Assembly: GCA_015066225.1 (NCBI GenBank)
Contig: SVOT01000004.1
Span: forward strand, 124,001 to 188,000
Origin: Oscillospiraceae bacterium
Lineage (GTDB): Bacteria; Bacillota; Clostridia; Oscillospirales; Acutalibacteraceae
Direction: 5' to 3'
Length of the DNA: 64,000 nt
Part shown: piece after piece, positions 44,390 through 53,513 of the stretch
How positions within the stretch are numbered: position 1 is the first letter of the stretch
Layout: every line of letters starts with the position of its first letter
Notes under the pieces: generated by a model
Databases searched by the model: none
Told to the model about the DNA's origin: nothing
The model's input: the letters and a program-made list of their open reading frames with translations, nothing else
Translations under genes and position numbers: made by a program

Positions 44390-47245
44390 ATGGAAAACAA
44401 AGACAAAATCCAATGTCACTTTATATCCAACACCCATTGGGACAGAGAATGGCGTTTCTCCGCTCGCAGAACCCAGTATATGCTTGGATATATGCTCGAT
44501 ATGTTGCTTGACATTCTTGACAAGAATCCCGATTACAAGCACTTTCACCTTGATTCGCAGACAATGCCTATACAGGATTATCTTGAGGTTTACCCCGAAA
44601 AGAAAGAGAAGCTTCAGAAATACATAAAAGAGGGTCGCATCGCAGTTGGTCCCTGGTTCTGCCTCCCCGACGAGTTCACTGTCGGCAGCGAAGCACTTAT
44701 CAGAAACCTTCTTCTCGGCCACAAAATCGGCAAAGAGATGGGCGGCATCAGCAAAACAGGCTACTCACCCTTCGGCTGGGGTCAGATTTCACAGCTTCCG
44801 CAGATTTACAACGGCTTCGGCATAAACTTTGCCTCGTTCTACCGCGGAATCAACGAATACAAGGCTCCCAACTCCGAATTTTTCTGGGAAAGCCCCGACG
44901 GCACACGCATTTTTGCATCACGTCTTGCAAAGCGCCCCCGCTACAACATCTGGTACGTTGTTCAGCGTCCCGTTTACTTTAACCAGAAGGATGAAAACAA
45001 CCGTGATATGCTCTGGAACGACAACAACGGCGTTTTCAAGCTTATTGACCGTGATTGGAAGCTTGACTACCAGTACACACACCCCTTCTACGAGTACCAC
45101 AAGGAGAACGTAAAGGCAAGAGCTGAGCAGGCTATGAAGGAGCAGGACAACGACTGGACAACAAACCACCGCTTCTGGTCAATCGGCCACGACTCCTCCT
45201 GCCCCGACGAAAGAGAGGTTCAGCTTGTTAACGACCTTAACGATGCACTCCCCGAGGCAGAGGTTTTCCACAGCACCCTCAAGGAAATGGAGCAGGGCAT
45301 CATTGACAACTTCAAGGCAGATTCACCCGTTCTCAAGGGCGAAATGCGTGACCCCTACACAAAGGGTAGCGTCAGCGAGCTTTGTGGCTGGATTCTTTCT
45401 GCAAGAACATACATCAAGCAGGAAAACTTCGACACCGAAAGAAGACTTATAAACTACGCAGAGCCCATGGCTGTTTTCGCATCTCTTTCAGGTGCACCCT
45501 ATCCGCAGAACTTCATTGACCTTTCATATAACTACCTTCTTCAGAACCATGGCCACGACTCTATCGGCGCTTGCGGACGTGACGTTGTTTATGAAGATGT
45601 AATGTCACGTTACAGACAGTCAAGAGAGCTTTCAATGTGCGTATTTGAGCGTGCATTTATGGATATTGCAGGCGACATCGACCTCAAATCCTTCAGCCGT
45701 GATGATGTTGCGGTTGTTCTCTTCAACCCCGCTCCCTTCAAGAGAACCGAAACTGTTAACCTCAGACTTGAAATCCCCGCTGAGTGGAAAGCAGACAGCT
45801 TCGAAATTCTTGACACAGACGGCAGCAAAATCAAATACCAGGTCATTTCCACAAACAAGGAAAATGCACAGATTATTCAGAACCCCAACGACACGGCAAA
45901 CGTTCTTCACACCCAGCAGTATCTTATCGCCGCAGAGGTTAAGAACGTTCCCGCAATGGGCTACAAGACACTCAAGGTTCGTCCCCTTTACAACGTTCGT
46001 GCAACAACACCCGTTACACTTGTTAAAACAACAAACGTTATGGAGAACGAATATCTCAAGGTCAGCTTCAACCACAACGGTACCTTCAACGTTGTTGAAA
46101 AAGAAACAGGCAGAGAGTTTAAAAACCTCGGCTATTTCAAGGACAGCGGCGAAATCGGTAACCCCTGGCAGCACGTTGCTCCCGAAACAGACGAAACATT
46201 TACAACTCTCGGTGAGCAGGCAAACGTTACACTTCTCAGACAGGGTGAGTTTGAAACAACCTTTAAAATCACAATGCGTTGGGAGCTCCCCGAAAAACGT
46301 TCATTCGATGAAAAATCAAGAAGCGAGCACAAGCTTCCTGTTGACATAGAAAGCCTTGTTACTCTTCGCAAGGGTGCAAAATTCGTTGAAATTGAAACAA
46401 CAATAAACAACCGCTGTGAGGACCACTATCTTCAGGTTGGCTTCCCCACAGGCATCAAGGCAAAATACGCTGATTCTCAGGGTCAGTTCGACGTTGTTTC
46501 AAGACCTATTGCGGCTCCCGATTATTCACTTTATGACGAACCGCCCATGACAGAGCACCCCATGAACTCCTTTGTCAGCATCAACGACGGCGTTAACGGT
46601 GCGGCTCTTCTCAACACAGGCCTCAAGGCATACGAAGCAGCAGACGACGAGGACGGCACACTTTATCTTTCACTTATCCGTGCATATCCCCTTCGTATAT
46701 GTGTTACTAAGGATATGCAGAACTATTCCGATTGGGATAAGGGCTCACAGTGCATCGGCAAAAACACCTTCCGCTATGCATTTATGCCCCACAAGGGTAA
46801 CTGGGAGGATGCAAACGTATGGCAGGAAAGCGAACGCTTCAACCTTTACCTCACAATCGGTCAGATTGCTCCCACAGACCACGGTAAGAACCCCCTTGAC
46901 CACTCATTCCTTGAGCTCAGGGATGAAAACCTTAACGTCAGCGCAATCAAGAGCAGTGAGGACGGCACAGGCTACGTTGTCAGACTCTTTAACCCCTCTG
47001 ACAAGGCTGTTAAAAATGCTATCCGCCTCAACGGTAACATTGCCCCCATTGAAAAGGCTCAGTCACCCGTTGAAAGACAAAAGGCAGAATTCGAATTGCC
47101 CGCATACTCCGGCAAACAGTGGAAGGAAATCAAGCTTGTTACTCTTGAAGAGCTTGACGAAAAGCCCCTCACAGTTGACAAGGACGGCTTCGCAGAATTC
47201 GAAATCACAGGCAAAAAGATTCTTACAATCAAATTTGTCGGCTAA
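44390..47245 (+). CDS. GH38 family protein with substituted catalytic nucleophile
   Basis: 951 aa; AAGGAGATAGATT precedes the ATG. Closest in layout to mannosylglycerate hydrolase (MngB): NTHWDREW near the start (His16, Asp18), PWFCLPDEF (~88-96), GHDSIGACGRD further on, then beta sandwiches. The segment TGYSPFGWGQISQLPQIYNGFG (123-144) aligns without gaps to MngB [22 protein letters not shown], placing Phe128 where the nucleophile Asp is required. So it either uses another residue or mechanism, or is a binding/regulatory homologue. No signal peptide. In operon with the HAD gene. Heavy use of C-ending codons suggests high expression. Confidence 0.82.
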   Translation: MENKDKIQCHFISNTHWDREWRFSARRTQYMLGYMLDMLLDILDKNPDYKHFHLDSQTMPIQDYLEVYPEKKEKLQKYIKEGRIAVGPWFCLPDEFTVGSEALIRNLLLGHKIGKEMGGISKTGYSPFGWGQISQLPQIYNGFGINFASFYRGINEYKAPNSEFFWESPDGTRIFASRLAKRPRYNIWYVVQRPVYFNQKDENNRDMLWNDNNGVFKLIDRDWKLDYQYTHPFYEYHKENVKARAEQAMKEQDNDWTTNHRFWSIGHDSSCPDEREVQLVNDLNDALPEAEVFHSTLKEMEQGIIDNFKADSPVLKGEMRDPYTKGSVSELCGWILSARTYIKQENFDTERRLINYAEPMAVFASLSGAPYPQNFIDLSYNYLLQNHGHDSIGACGRDVVYEDVMSRYRQSRELSMCVFERAFMDIAGDIDLKSFSRDDVAVVLFNPAPFKRTETVNLRLEIPAEWKADSFEILDTDGSKIKYQVISTNKENAQIIQNPNDTANVLHTQQYLIAAEVKNVPAMGYKTLKVRPLYNVRATTPVTLVKTTNVMENEYLKVSFNHNGTFNVVEKETGREFKNLGYFKDSGEIGNPWQHVAPETDETFTTLGEQANVTLLRQGEFETTFKITMRWELPEKRSFDEKSRSEHKLPVDIESLVTLRKGAKFVEIETTINNRCEDHYLQVGFPTGIKAKYADSQGQFDVVSRPIAAPDYSLYDEPPMTEHPMNSFVSINDGVNGAALLNTGLKAYEAADDEDGTLYLSLIRAYPLRICVTKDMQNYSDWDKGSQCIGKNTFRYAFMPHKGNWEDANVWQESERFNLYLTIGQIAPTDHGKNPLDHSFLELRDENLNVSAIKSSEDGTGYVVRLFNPSDKAVKNAIRLNGNIAPIEKAQSPVERQKAEFELPAYSGKQWKEIKLVTLEELDEKPLTVDKDGFAEFEITGKKILTIKFVG

Positions 47246-47252
47246 AAACACA

Positions 47253-47290
47253 ACACATCTATCTGCACAAATGCAGATAGATGTGTTTTT
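47253..47290 (+). terminator. Terminator of the HAD - GH38 operon
   Basis: 15-bp stem ACACATCTATCTGCA/TGCAGATAGATGTGT with a 4-base loop, then TTTTTTC. Confidence 0.92.
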
Positions 47291-47356
47291 TCTTTATGTA
47301 TTGAAAACAATTTGCTAAAGTGTTAAAATATCAACAAAATGCGACAGGGTGATTTT

Positions 47357-47992
47357 ATGACTAAAAAACAGCGTGCAGAAAAGGTTTGCCAGCTTTTGAA
47401 AACAGAATATCCCGAGGCTGTTTGCCAGCTTAATGCCGACACGCCTTTTCAGCTTCTTGTTGCAACAAGGCTTTCTGCCCAATGCACCGATGCAAGAGTG
47501 AACCTTGTTACCCCCGCCCTTTTCAAGAAATACCCCACTGAAAACGAGCTTGCCGAGGCAGAAATTGAAGACGTTGAGAAGCTTATTCATTCCTGCGGCT
47601 TTTACCACGGCAAGGCACGTGACCTTGTTGGCATGGCAAAGGCTGTGCGTGATGTGCACGGCGGCATTTTGCCCGACACCATTGAAGAATTAACAACGCT
47701 TCCCGGTGTTGGCAGAAAAACCGCCAACCTTATAGTGGGCGACGTTTATAAAAAGCCTGCCGTTGTTGCCGACACCCACGTTATCAGAATAACCAATCTT
47801 CTCGGCCTTGTGAGTGGCACAAAAGACCCGAAAAAGGTTGAAGAGGAGCTCAAAAAAATCCTCCCGCCGGACGAAAGCAACGATTTCTGCCACAGAATTG
47901 TTCTGCACGGGCGGGCAGTCTGCATTGCACGCAGACCGAAATGCGCCGAATGTGTTTTAGGCGACATTTGCAAAAACAGACCGAATAAATAA
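47357..47992 (+). CDS. nth: Endonuclease III (DNA glycosylase/AP lyase)
   Basis: 211 aa from ATG 47357 (GGGTG four bases upstream); an ATG six codons earlier has no such site. Helix-hairpin-helix LPGVGRKTAN with catalytic Lys121, Asp139 in VVADTHV, and the 4Fe-4S loop C-x6-C-x2-C-x5-C (CIARRPKCAECVLGDIC). It removes oxidised pyrimidines and cleaves abasic sites in base-excision repair. VanZ-like gene follows 12 bases later. Confidence 0.93.
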   Translation: MTKKQRAEKVCQLLKTEYPEAVCQLNADTPFQLLVATRLSAQCTDARVNLVTPALFKKYPTENELAEAEIEDVEKLIHSCGFYHGKARDLVGMAKAVRDVHGGILPDTIEELTTLPGVGRKTANLIVGDVYKKPAVVADTHVIRITNLLGLVSGTKDPKKVEEELKKILPPDESNDFCHRIVLHGRAVCIARRPKCAECVLGDICKNRPNK

Positions 47993-48004
47993 TAAGAGGT
48001 ATTT

Positions 48005-48460
48005 ATGAAATACACTTTAAAACGAAAAATATATATCGTCATTTCTGCCGCCGCACTTCTTGCTGTTTTAGTTACCATTTTTTACCTTTCAGCGCAAACG
48101 GCAAAAGAATCCTCAGGCACAAGCGGTGGCTTGATTTCTTGGCTGAAGGATGTTCTTCACATTGAATTTTCACAAGACTTTATCAGAACCGTTGCACATA
48201 TGTGTGAATTTGCGGGGCTGGGGCTTCTTGTGCAGAATATGGAATTTTCTTTAAAAGACAAGACAAGCCCTTTTCTTTGCGCGCTTCTCAGCTGGGCTTA
48301 TGCCTGGACGGATGAAATTCACCAGATTTTTGTTGACGGCAGAGCCTTTCAGCTTTCCGATTTATTTGTTGACCTTGCGGGAATAATCCTGGGGGTCGCG
48401 GCATTTAACATTGTTTACACATTAATAAAAACAAAAAAGAAAAAATCAGTTAGTCCTTAA
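48005..48460 (+). CDS. VanZ-like membrane protein
   Basis: 151 aa with four membrane segments. Core motif YLSAQTAKES near residue 28, RTVAHMCEFAGLGLL and YAWTDEIHQIFVDGRAFQLSDLFVDLAG are typical of the VanZ/phosphotransbutyrylase-like family, membrane proteins of unclear role (teicoplanin resistance in one case). AGAGGT precedes the ATG. Downstream of nth, probably co-transcribed. Confidence 0.85.
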   Translation: MKYTLKRKIYIVISAAALLAVLVTIFYLSAQTAKESSGTSGGLISWLKDVLHIEFSQDFIRTVAHMCEFAGLGLLVQNMEFSLKDKTSPFLCALLSWAYAWTDEIHQIFVDGRAFQLSDLFVDLAGIILGVAAFNIVYTLIKTKKKKSVSP

Positions 48461-48482
48461 TGTGACTAACTGATTTTATTTT
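48442..48482. terminator. Shared terminator of the VanZ-like gene and the recA operon
   Basis: 14-bp stem AAAATCAGTTAGTC/GACTAACTGATTTT (48442-48455 with 48464-48477). It includes the last codons of the VanZ-like gene; T-runs on both strands. Confidence 0.8.
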
Positions 48483-49155
48483 ACTGATATTCGCCTTTGG
48501 TTACGGTAATCAAGGAAATAAGGTTGTAGCCTGTTTCCGTTTCCTTGAGGGTGATGTCTGCGTATTTGTCGGGCTGGGTGGCAGAAAGTGTGCCATCCGG
48601 CGAAACCTCAACGCTGTTTGTGCCAACGTAACCGACTCTTAAAACAACAAGTCCGCCTGTTTTTTCAACGGATTCAATCCTTGCTGTAAAGGGTGGCGTA
48701 ACACCTGTCAGCGGAACTGTATAGGTTTTTGTTTTTGCGTCATAAATAAACTCATAGCCGTATCCGATAACGCTTGCGTGAATCATCGACACGTCTGCAC
48801 CGAACATTTTAAGGTGATATGCTTCAACGTCCGCCGCCGGAACAATCAAGCCTTTTTCAGTTACGTTATATTCGCCCGTTTTCACGCCGTCTGTGAGCAA
48901 GGTGCACAGGGCAATGTTGAGAAGCGTTGATTTGTCTGCCTTTGTTATGTCCGAAATCGGGTCGGGGTCAACGCCCACAACCCAAGTGAGAAAATCTGCA
49001 TATTCGGTGTAATCAACCTCTTCCTCCTTGGCACTGAATTCGTCAAGGGCGAAATCCACTATGCTGACAACACCTGTAATTGCAAGCGAAAGAACGAGCA
49101 GACCGATTAAAAACGGCCACCTTTTTCTCTTTTTTACTTTTACAACTTCGCTCAT
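48481..49155 (-). CDS. Uncharacterised single-pass membrane protein
   Basis: 224 aa, not recognised. Basic N-terminus KVKKRKRWPF, one membrane helix (~13-36), then an outer domain with alternating beta-rich segments (AYHLKMFGADVSMIHASVIGYGYEFIYD). Last gene of the recA-containing unit, five bases after yhbY. Confidence 0.65.
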   Translation of the reverse strand: MSEVVKVKKRKRWPFLIGLLVLSLAITGVVSIVDFALDEFSAKEEEVDYTEYADFLTWVVGVDPDPISDITKADKSTLLNIALCTLLTDGVKTGEYNVTEKGLIVPAADVEAYHLKMFGADVSMIHASVIGYGYEFIYDAKTKTYTVPLTGVTPPFTARIESVEKTGGLVVLRVGYVGTNSVEVSPDGTLSATQPDKYADITLKETETGYNLISLITVTKGEYQ

Positions 49156-49160
49156 ATTTT

Positions 49161-49532
49161 TTACCTGCTGTATTTTTTTCTGTTGCGCTCGGTGCGTCTT
49201 TCCAACGCTTCACGGCGCTCTTTTTCCTTCTGACGGTTTCTTTTTTCAGCCGCCTTTTGTCTGAGCAAAAGGTTTATTCTGAAAACTACGATTGTGCCGC
49301 CGATAACCTGAACAATATCACAGCCCGTTGCCTCGGCAAGCTTTTGCGCCATTTCTTTGGGTGTTTCGGGGGCTGTTTCAAGGTGAACCTTTATTTTAAA
49401 AAGCTCCCTTGTGTTAAAAGTGTCTTCTATCTGTGCAATTACGGCTTCAGTGACACCCTCTTTGCCTATCTGAAAAATGGGGTCAAGGCCGTTCGCCTCT
49501 GCTCGAAGCTTTGCTCTTTCTTTACTTGTCAT
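49161..49532 (-). CDS. yhbY: CRM/YhbY-type RNA-binding protein
   Basis: 123 aa. The CRM domain fills residues ~1-90 (GLDPIFQIGKEGVTEAVIAQIEDTF, then the GxxG-like loop in QVIGGTIVVFR). It associates with ribosome assembly intermediates in bacteria. The Lys/Arg/Glu-rich tail (~95-123) is extra. AGGATAATTTT precedes the ATG. Confidence 0.88.
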   Translation of the reverse strand: MTSKERAKLRAEANGLDPIFQIGKEGVTEAVIAQIEDTFNTRELFKIKVHLETAPETPKEMAQKLAEATGCDIVQVIGGTIVVFRINLLLRQKAAEKRNRQKEKERREALERRTERNRKKYSR

Positions 49533-49544
49533 AAAATTATCCTT

Positions 49545-50969
49545 TTATTCCTTTGTCCATTTTGTGCCTTCGCGGGTATCAAGAATTTTTACGCCCTTTG
49601 ATGCCAGCTCGTCACGGATTCTGTCTGCTTCTGCGAAGTTTTTGGCTTTTTTAGCCTCAACCCTCAAAGCAATCTGCTCTTCAACGTATTTTGCGAAATC
49701 ATCAAGCTCTGCGCTATCTTCTTTCTTTTCGGCGAGCTTCTTTGCGCCCTCTACAAGGTCAAGTGAAAGAACTCTGTCAAAATCGTTGAGAAGGTAGATT
49801 TTTGTTTTATCGTTTGTTTTTTCTTTAAGAACATCATAAACCGCTGTAACCGCAAGGGATGTGTTTATGTCGTTATCAAGGGCTGCTTTAAAGGAGCCCT
49901 GAAGCTTTTCAACCGCCGCCATATCAAGCTCGTCACCGTCCTCAGGCTTGAGGGCTGCAATTTTTTTGAGAAGCTTTTCGTATGCCGTTGCGGCACCGTC
50001 AAGGTTTTCGTATGAGAAAACAAGCTGCTTTCTGTAGTGTGACTGCAAGCAGAAAAATCTGTATGCAAGGGGGTTGTAGCCCTTTTCTTCAAGAAGTGAA
50101 ACTGTGAGAAATTCGCCCTTTGATTTGCTCATTTTTCCCGAATTTGTGTTAAGGTGCAAAACGTGGAACCAATAGTTACACCATTTATGGCCGAGATATG
50201 CCTCACTCTGGGCAATTTCGTTTGTGTGGTGGGGGAAGGCATTGTCGATACCGCCGCAATGAATATCCATATATTCGCCAAGGTGCTTGAGGCTGATTGC
50301 GGAGCATTCAATATGCCAGCCTGGGTAGCCTACGCCCCAGGGTGAATCCCATTTGAGCGCCTGCTCTTCGAATTTTGATTTTGTAAACCACAAAACGAAA
50401 TCGTTTTTATTCCTTTTGTTTGTATCCTCTTCAACGCCGTCACGCACACCAACCATCAACTCTTCGCTGTCGTGCTTGTTGAAAACGTAGTATTCATCGA
50501 GCTTTGATGTGTCAAAATAAACGTTGCCGCCTGCAACGTATGCATAGCCCTTTTGAAGAAGGCCCTGAACCATATTGATAAATTCATCAATGCAGTTTGT
50601 TGCGGGCTCAACAACGTCGGGAATTTTAATGTTGAGCTTTTTGCAATCCTCAAAGAACGCATCTGTATAGAATTTTGCAATATCCATAACAGATTTGTTT
50701 TCACGCTTTGCACCCTTGAGCATTTTATCCTCGCCGGTGTCAGCATCGCTTGAAAGGTGGCCGACGTCTGTTATGTTCATTACCCTTTTTACGTCATAGC
50801 CGCTGTAACGAAGATGCTTTTCAAGAACATCCTCCATAATATAGCTTCTCAGGTTGCCGATGTGGGCAAAGTGATAAACCGTGGGCCCGCAGGTGTACAT
50901 ATTAACCTTGCCGGGAACATTTTCTTTGAAATCTTCTTTTTTATGTGAAAGTGAATTATAAAGCTGCAT
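49545..50969 (-). CDS. cysS: Cysteinyl-tRNA synthetase
   Basis: 474 aa, class I synthetase. HIGH-type motif YHFAHIGNLRS, KMSKS in SGKMSKSKGEF, zinc ligands including the early CGPTVY and the WHIECSAI cysteine. It charges tRNA-Cys. AAGGTG precedes the ATG; nine bases after pgsA. No T-box leader, in keeping with its internal operon position. Confidence 0.95.
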   Translation of the reverse strand: MQLYNSLSHKKEDFKENVPGKVNMYTCGPTVYHFAHIGNLRSYIMEDVLEKHLRYSGYDVKRVMNITDVGHLSSDADTGEDKMLKGAKRENKSVMDIAKFYTDAFFEDCKKLNIKIPDVVEPATNCIDEFINMVQGLLQKGYAYVAGGNVYFDTSKLDEYYVFNKHDSEELMVGVRDGVEEDTNKRNKNDFVLWFTKSKFEEQALKWDSPWGVGYPGWHIECSAISLKHLGEYMDIHCGGIDNAFPHHTNEIAQSEAYLGHKWCNYWFHVLHLNTNSGKMSKSKGEFLTVSLLEEKGYNPLAYRFFCLQSHYRKQLVFSYENLDGAATAYEKLLKKIAALKPEDGDELDMAAVEKLQGSFKAALDNDINTSLAVTAVYDVLKEKTNDKTKIYLLNDFDRVLSLDLVEGAKKLAEKKEDSAELDDFAKYVEEQIALRVEAKKAKNFAEADRIRDELASKGVKILDTREGTKWTKE

Positions 50970-50978
50970 ATTGTCACC

Positions 50979-51551
50979 TTATTTTGAAAAATCGATAAGT
51001 TTAATTGATTGTTTAACGTAAATAACGCCTGAAACAACGCAAAGGGCGGCTGTTATCCACAAAAGTCCGTTTGAAACTGCAGAAAGAGGGAACTTGTCGC
51101 CGAGAACACCGGCATAGTTGAGCTCTGCAAGAATCATAATCACCAATGAGAAAACCATCTGTGAAATTGTTTTTAGCTTGCCGTAGATGTTGGCGGGGAT
51201 AACAATGCCCTGGGCTGTTGCAACAAGGCGGAAGGATGTGATTGTGAACTCACGGAGCAATACAATCATAATAATCCAGATGTTGCAAAGACCGAACTGC
51301 ATAAAAGCAAGAAGTGCGGCTGTTGTGAGAATTTTGTCTGCAACAGGGTCGGCAAGCTGACCGAAAACCGTCACAATGCCTTTTTTTCTTGCAATTTTGC
51401 CGTCAAGAAAATCGGTAAATGAGCCGATTGCGAAAATAATCAAGCCCCAAAGAAAATGATGGCTGATGTTGCTGAGAAAAACCGCAAGGAAAACAGGCGT
51501 AAGTATTATTCTGATTATTGTAAGCTGGTTGGGAACGTTCATATTTTTCAT
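50979..51551 (-). CDS. pgsA: CDP-diacylglycerol--glycerol-3-phosphate 3-phosphatidyltransferase
   Basis: 190 aa, about five membrane segments, with the CDP-alcohol phosphatidyltransferase signature DFLDGKIARKKGIVTVFGQLADPVADK (D-x2-DG-x2-AR-x8-G-x3-D-x3-D). It makes phosphatidylglycerol phosphate, the precursor of phosphatidylglycerol. ATGA overlap with rimO. Confidence 0.93.
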   Translation of the reverse strand: MKNMNVPNQLTIIRIILTPVFLAVFLSNISHHFLWGLIIFAIGSFTDFLDGKIARKKGIVTVFGQLADPVADKILTTAALLAFMQFGLCNIWIIMIVLLREFTITSFRLVATAQGIVIPANIYGKLKTISQMVFSLVIMILAELNYAGVLGDKFPLSAVSNGLLWITAALCVVSGVIYVKQSIKLIDFSK

Positions 51552-52876
51552 ACTGCTTCACCAATGAGCGCATACTCTTCCTTATCAAATATTTCAACGG
51601 GAACAATGTCGCCGTTGTCAATTCTGTAGCCCGATGTGAAAATAACGGTATTGTCAATATCGGGGGCATCCATATAGCTTCTGCCGTAGTAGCTGTCTGT
51701 ATAAGGGTCATAATCCTCAACGAGAACATCAAGGGTTTTGCCGATGTATTCACCAAGCTTTTCTTCAGAGATTCTGAACTGTTGGTCCATTATTACCTCA
51801 GCACGGCTTGCCGCAACCTCGGGGTCAACCTGATTTGGGAAATCGTAAGCAGGTGTGCCCTCCTCGCGGGAATATGCAAAGCAACCGACTCTGTCAATTT
51901 TTGCTTCGTTCACAAACTCCGAAAGAACCGTGAAGCTTTCTTCCGTTTCGCCGGGGAAGCCTGTTATAAACGTTGTTCTGAGAATAACATCGGGGATTTT
52001 GGCTCTTATTTTTTCAACTAATGCCAAAAGGCTCTCTTTGTCGCCTTTTCTGTTCATGGCCTTGAGAATTTCGCCGTCGGCGTGTTGCATTGGAAGGTCT
52101 ATGTAGTGGCAGACCTTCTCATTTCTCACCATTGCGTCAAGAAGCTCGTCAGTTATTCTTTCGGGGTAGCAGTAAAGGAGTCTTATCCATTGAAGACCTT
52201 CGATTTTATTAAGCTCGTCAAGCAGCTCGGGCAATCTGAGCTCACCGTAAATATCCTCGCCGTAGCGTGTTGTATCCTGTGCAACAACAATAAGCTCTTT
52301 AACGCCCTTTTCACAAAGTGTTTTTGCCTCGTCAACAATATCCTCAATCTTGCGGCTTCTGAAAGCACCTCTTATGGAGGGAATAGCACAATATGAGCAA
52401 CAGTTAGAGCAACCGTCGGCGATTTTAATGTATGCGGTGTATTCGGGAGTTGTGAGAATTCTGCCGCCGTCAAGGGGGAGCTTTTCTTTATCGGGGAATG
52501 CGCTGTATTGCTCGTCGCTTTCAAAAAGAGCATCACAAGCAGCAACAATATCGTCGTTTGCGCCGATACCTATAACGCCGTCAACCTCAGGGATTTCGGC
52601 AAAAACCTCGTCAGCATAGCGCTGAGCAAGACAACCGGTTACAAGAATTTTTTGCAGAATACCGTCTTCCTTAAGGTCTGCCATTTCAAGTATTGCATCA
52701 ATAGACTCTCTTTTAGAATCCTCGATAAATCCACAGGTGTTAACAATTACAACATCTGCTTTGTCTGCATCCTGAACGAGGATATAGCCGGCATCAACAA
52801 GTTTTTTCAGCATTATTTCGGCATCCACCTGGTTTTTGGGACAACCAAGACTAATCATTCCTACTTTTCGTGACAT
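51548..52876 (-). CDS. rimO: Ribosomal protein S12 methylthiotransferase
   Basis: 442 aa from ATG 52874-52876 (AGAGGTGAGAGTT upstream); the longer frame has no signal. UPF0004 domain with ISLGCPKNQVDAE and NTCGFIEDSK, radical SAM cluster CSNCCSYC, C-terminal TRAM domain. It adds a methylthio group to Asp of S12. The GCPKN motif and length separate it from the tRNA enzyme MiaB. Confidence 0.94.
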   Translation of the reverse strand: MSRKVGMISLGCPKNQVDAEIMLKKLVDAGYILVQDADKADVVIVNTCGFIEDSKRESIDAILEMADLKEDGILQKILVTGCLAQRYADEVFAEIPEVDGVIGIGANDDIVAACDALFESDEQYSAFPDKEKLPLDGGRILTTPEYTAYIKIADGCSNCCSYCAIPSIRGAFRSRKIEDIVDEAKTLCEKGVKELIVVAQDTTRYGEDIYGELRLPELLDELNKIEGLQWIRLLYCYPERITDELLDAMVRNEKVCHYIDLPMQHADGEILKAMNRKGDKESLLALVEKIRAKIPDVILRTTFITGFPGETEESFTVLSEFVNEAKIDRVGCFAYSREEGTPAYDFPNQVDPEVAASRAEVIMDQQFRISEEKLGEYIGKTLDVLVEDYDPYTDSYYGRSYMDAPDIDNTVIFTSGYRIDNGDIVPVEIFDKEEYALIGEAV

Positions 52877-52898
52877 AACTCTCACCTCTGCGGTAAAA

Positions 52899-53513
52899 TC
52901 AATATCCGGGCATTTCCAGCTCACATTCGTCAAAAGCCGAACGTATGTCGCTGTATGAATAGCCCATTCTGACAAAACGGTTAACAAGCTTTTTTAATTC
53001 CTTTTCAGAATTCGTCTTATTATAGTATTTTGTCCTTAACATTTCTATAATACGCAAAATTGGCTCATTGTCAAGTGTTTTCAACGCATTAGAGGCAATT
53101 TCACTATCAATTCCCTTGAGTTTTAACTCGTATGAAATCCTCTTTACATCATATTTTTTAACTTCAAAAAGATACCCGGCATATTCCGTTGCAAAGGCTT
53201 CATCGTTAATATAACCGAGATAATCAAGCTTTTCTATTGCTCTTTCGGCGGCGGGGGCTCCGTATTTAAGCTTTAGCTTTTCAAACAGCTCTTTTCGTGA
53301 GTGACTTCGGTTTGTAAGATACTGAATCCCCTTCTCATAAGCAAGGCGAAAGCCTGCCTCCTCTTTCAAGGAAGCAAGCTCTTCTTCTGAAATTTCCTGG
53401 CCCTCTTTAATCTTCAGACGGTACCAATAATCGTCATAAAGGGTTAAAGTGTATTTGCCGTCGATTGAAATGTGAACCTTATTGCCGAGACCCGGCTTTG
53501 ATGTAATAATCAT
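52899..53513 (-). CDS. recX: RecA regulator RecX
   Basis: 204 aa, three-helix repeats of the RecX family (YLTNRSHSRKELFEKLKLKYG, DYLGYINDEAFATEYAGYL). It binds RecA filaments and limits or extends their activity. Its ATG overlaps the recA stop (TAATG). Confidence 0.88.
   Translation of the reverse strand: MIITSKPGLGNKVHISIDGKYTLTLYDDYWYRLKIKEGQEISEEELASLKEEAGFRLAYEKGIQYLTNRSHSRKELFEKLKLKYGAPAAERAIEKLDYLGYINDEAFATEYAGYLFEVKKYDVKRISYELKLKGIDSEIASNALKTLDNEPILRIIEMLRTKYYNKTNSEKELKKLVNRFVRMGYSYSDIRSAFDECELEMPGY

Noticed and set aside
44267-44722. 151-codon minus-strand frame across the HAD-GH38 junction
   Set aside because: Antisense to two well-supported genes and their intergenic ribosome binding site; no promoter or homology.
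45645-46349. 234-codon plus-strand frame, and a 248-codon frame at 46572-47318
   Set aside because: Alternative frames of the second GH38 gene, kept open by its C-ending codon bias; composition is Ser/Thr/Arg-rich.
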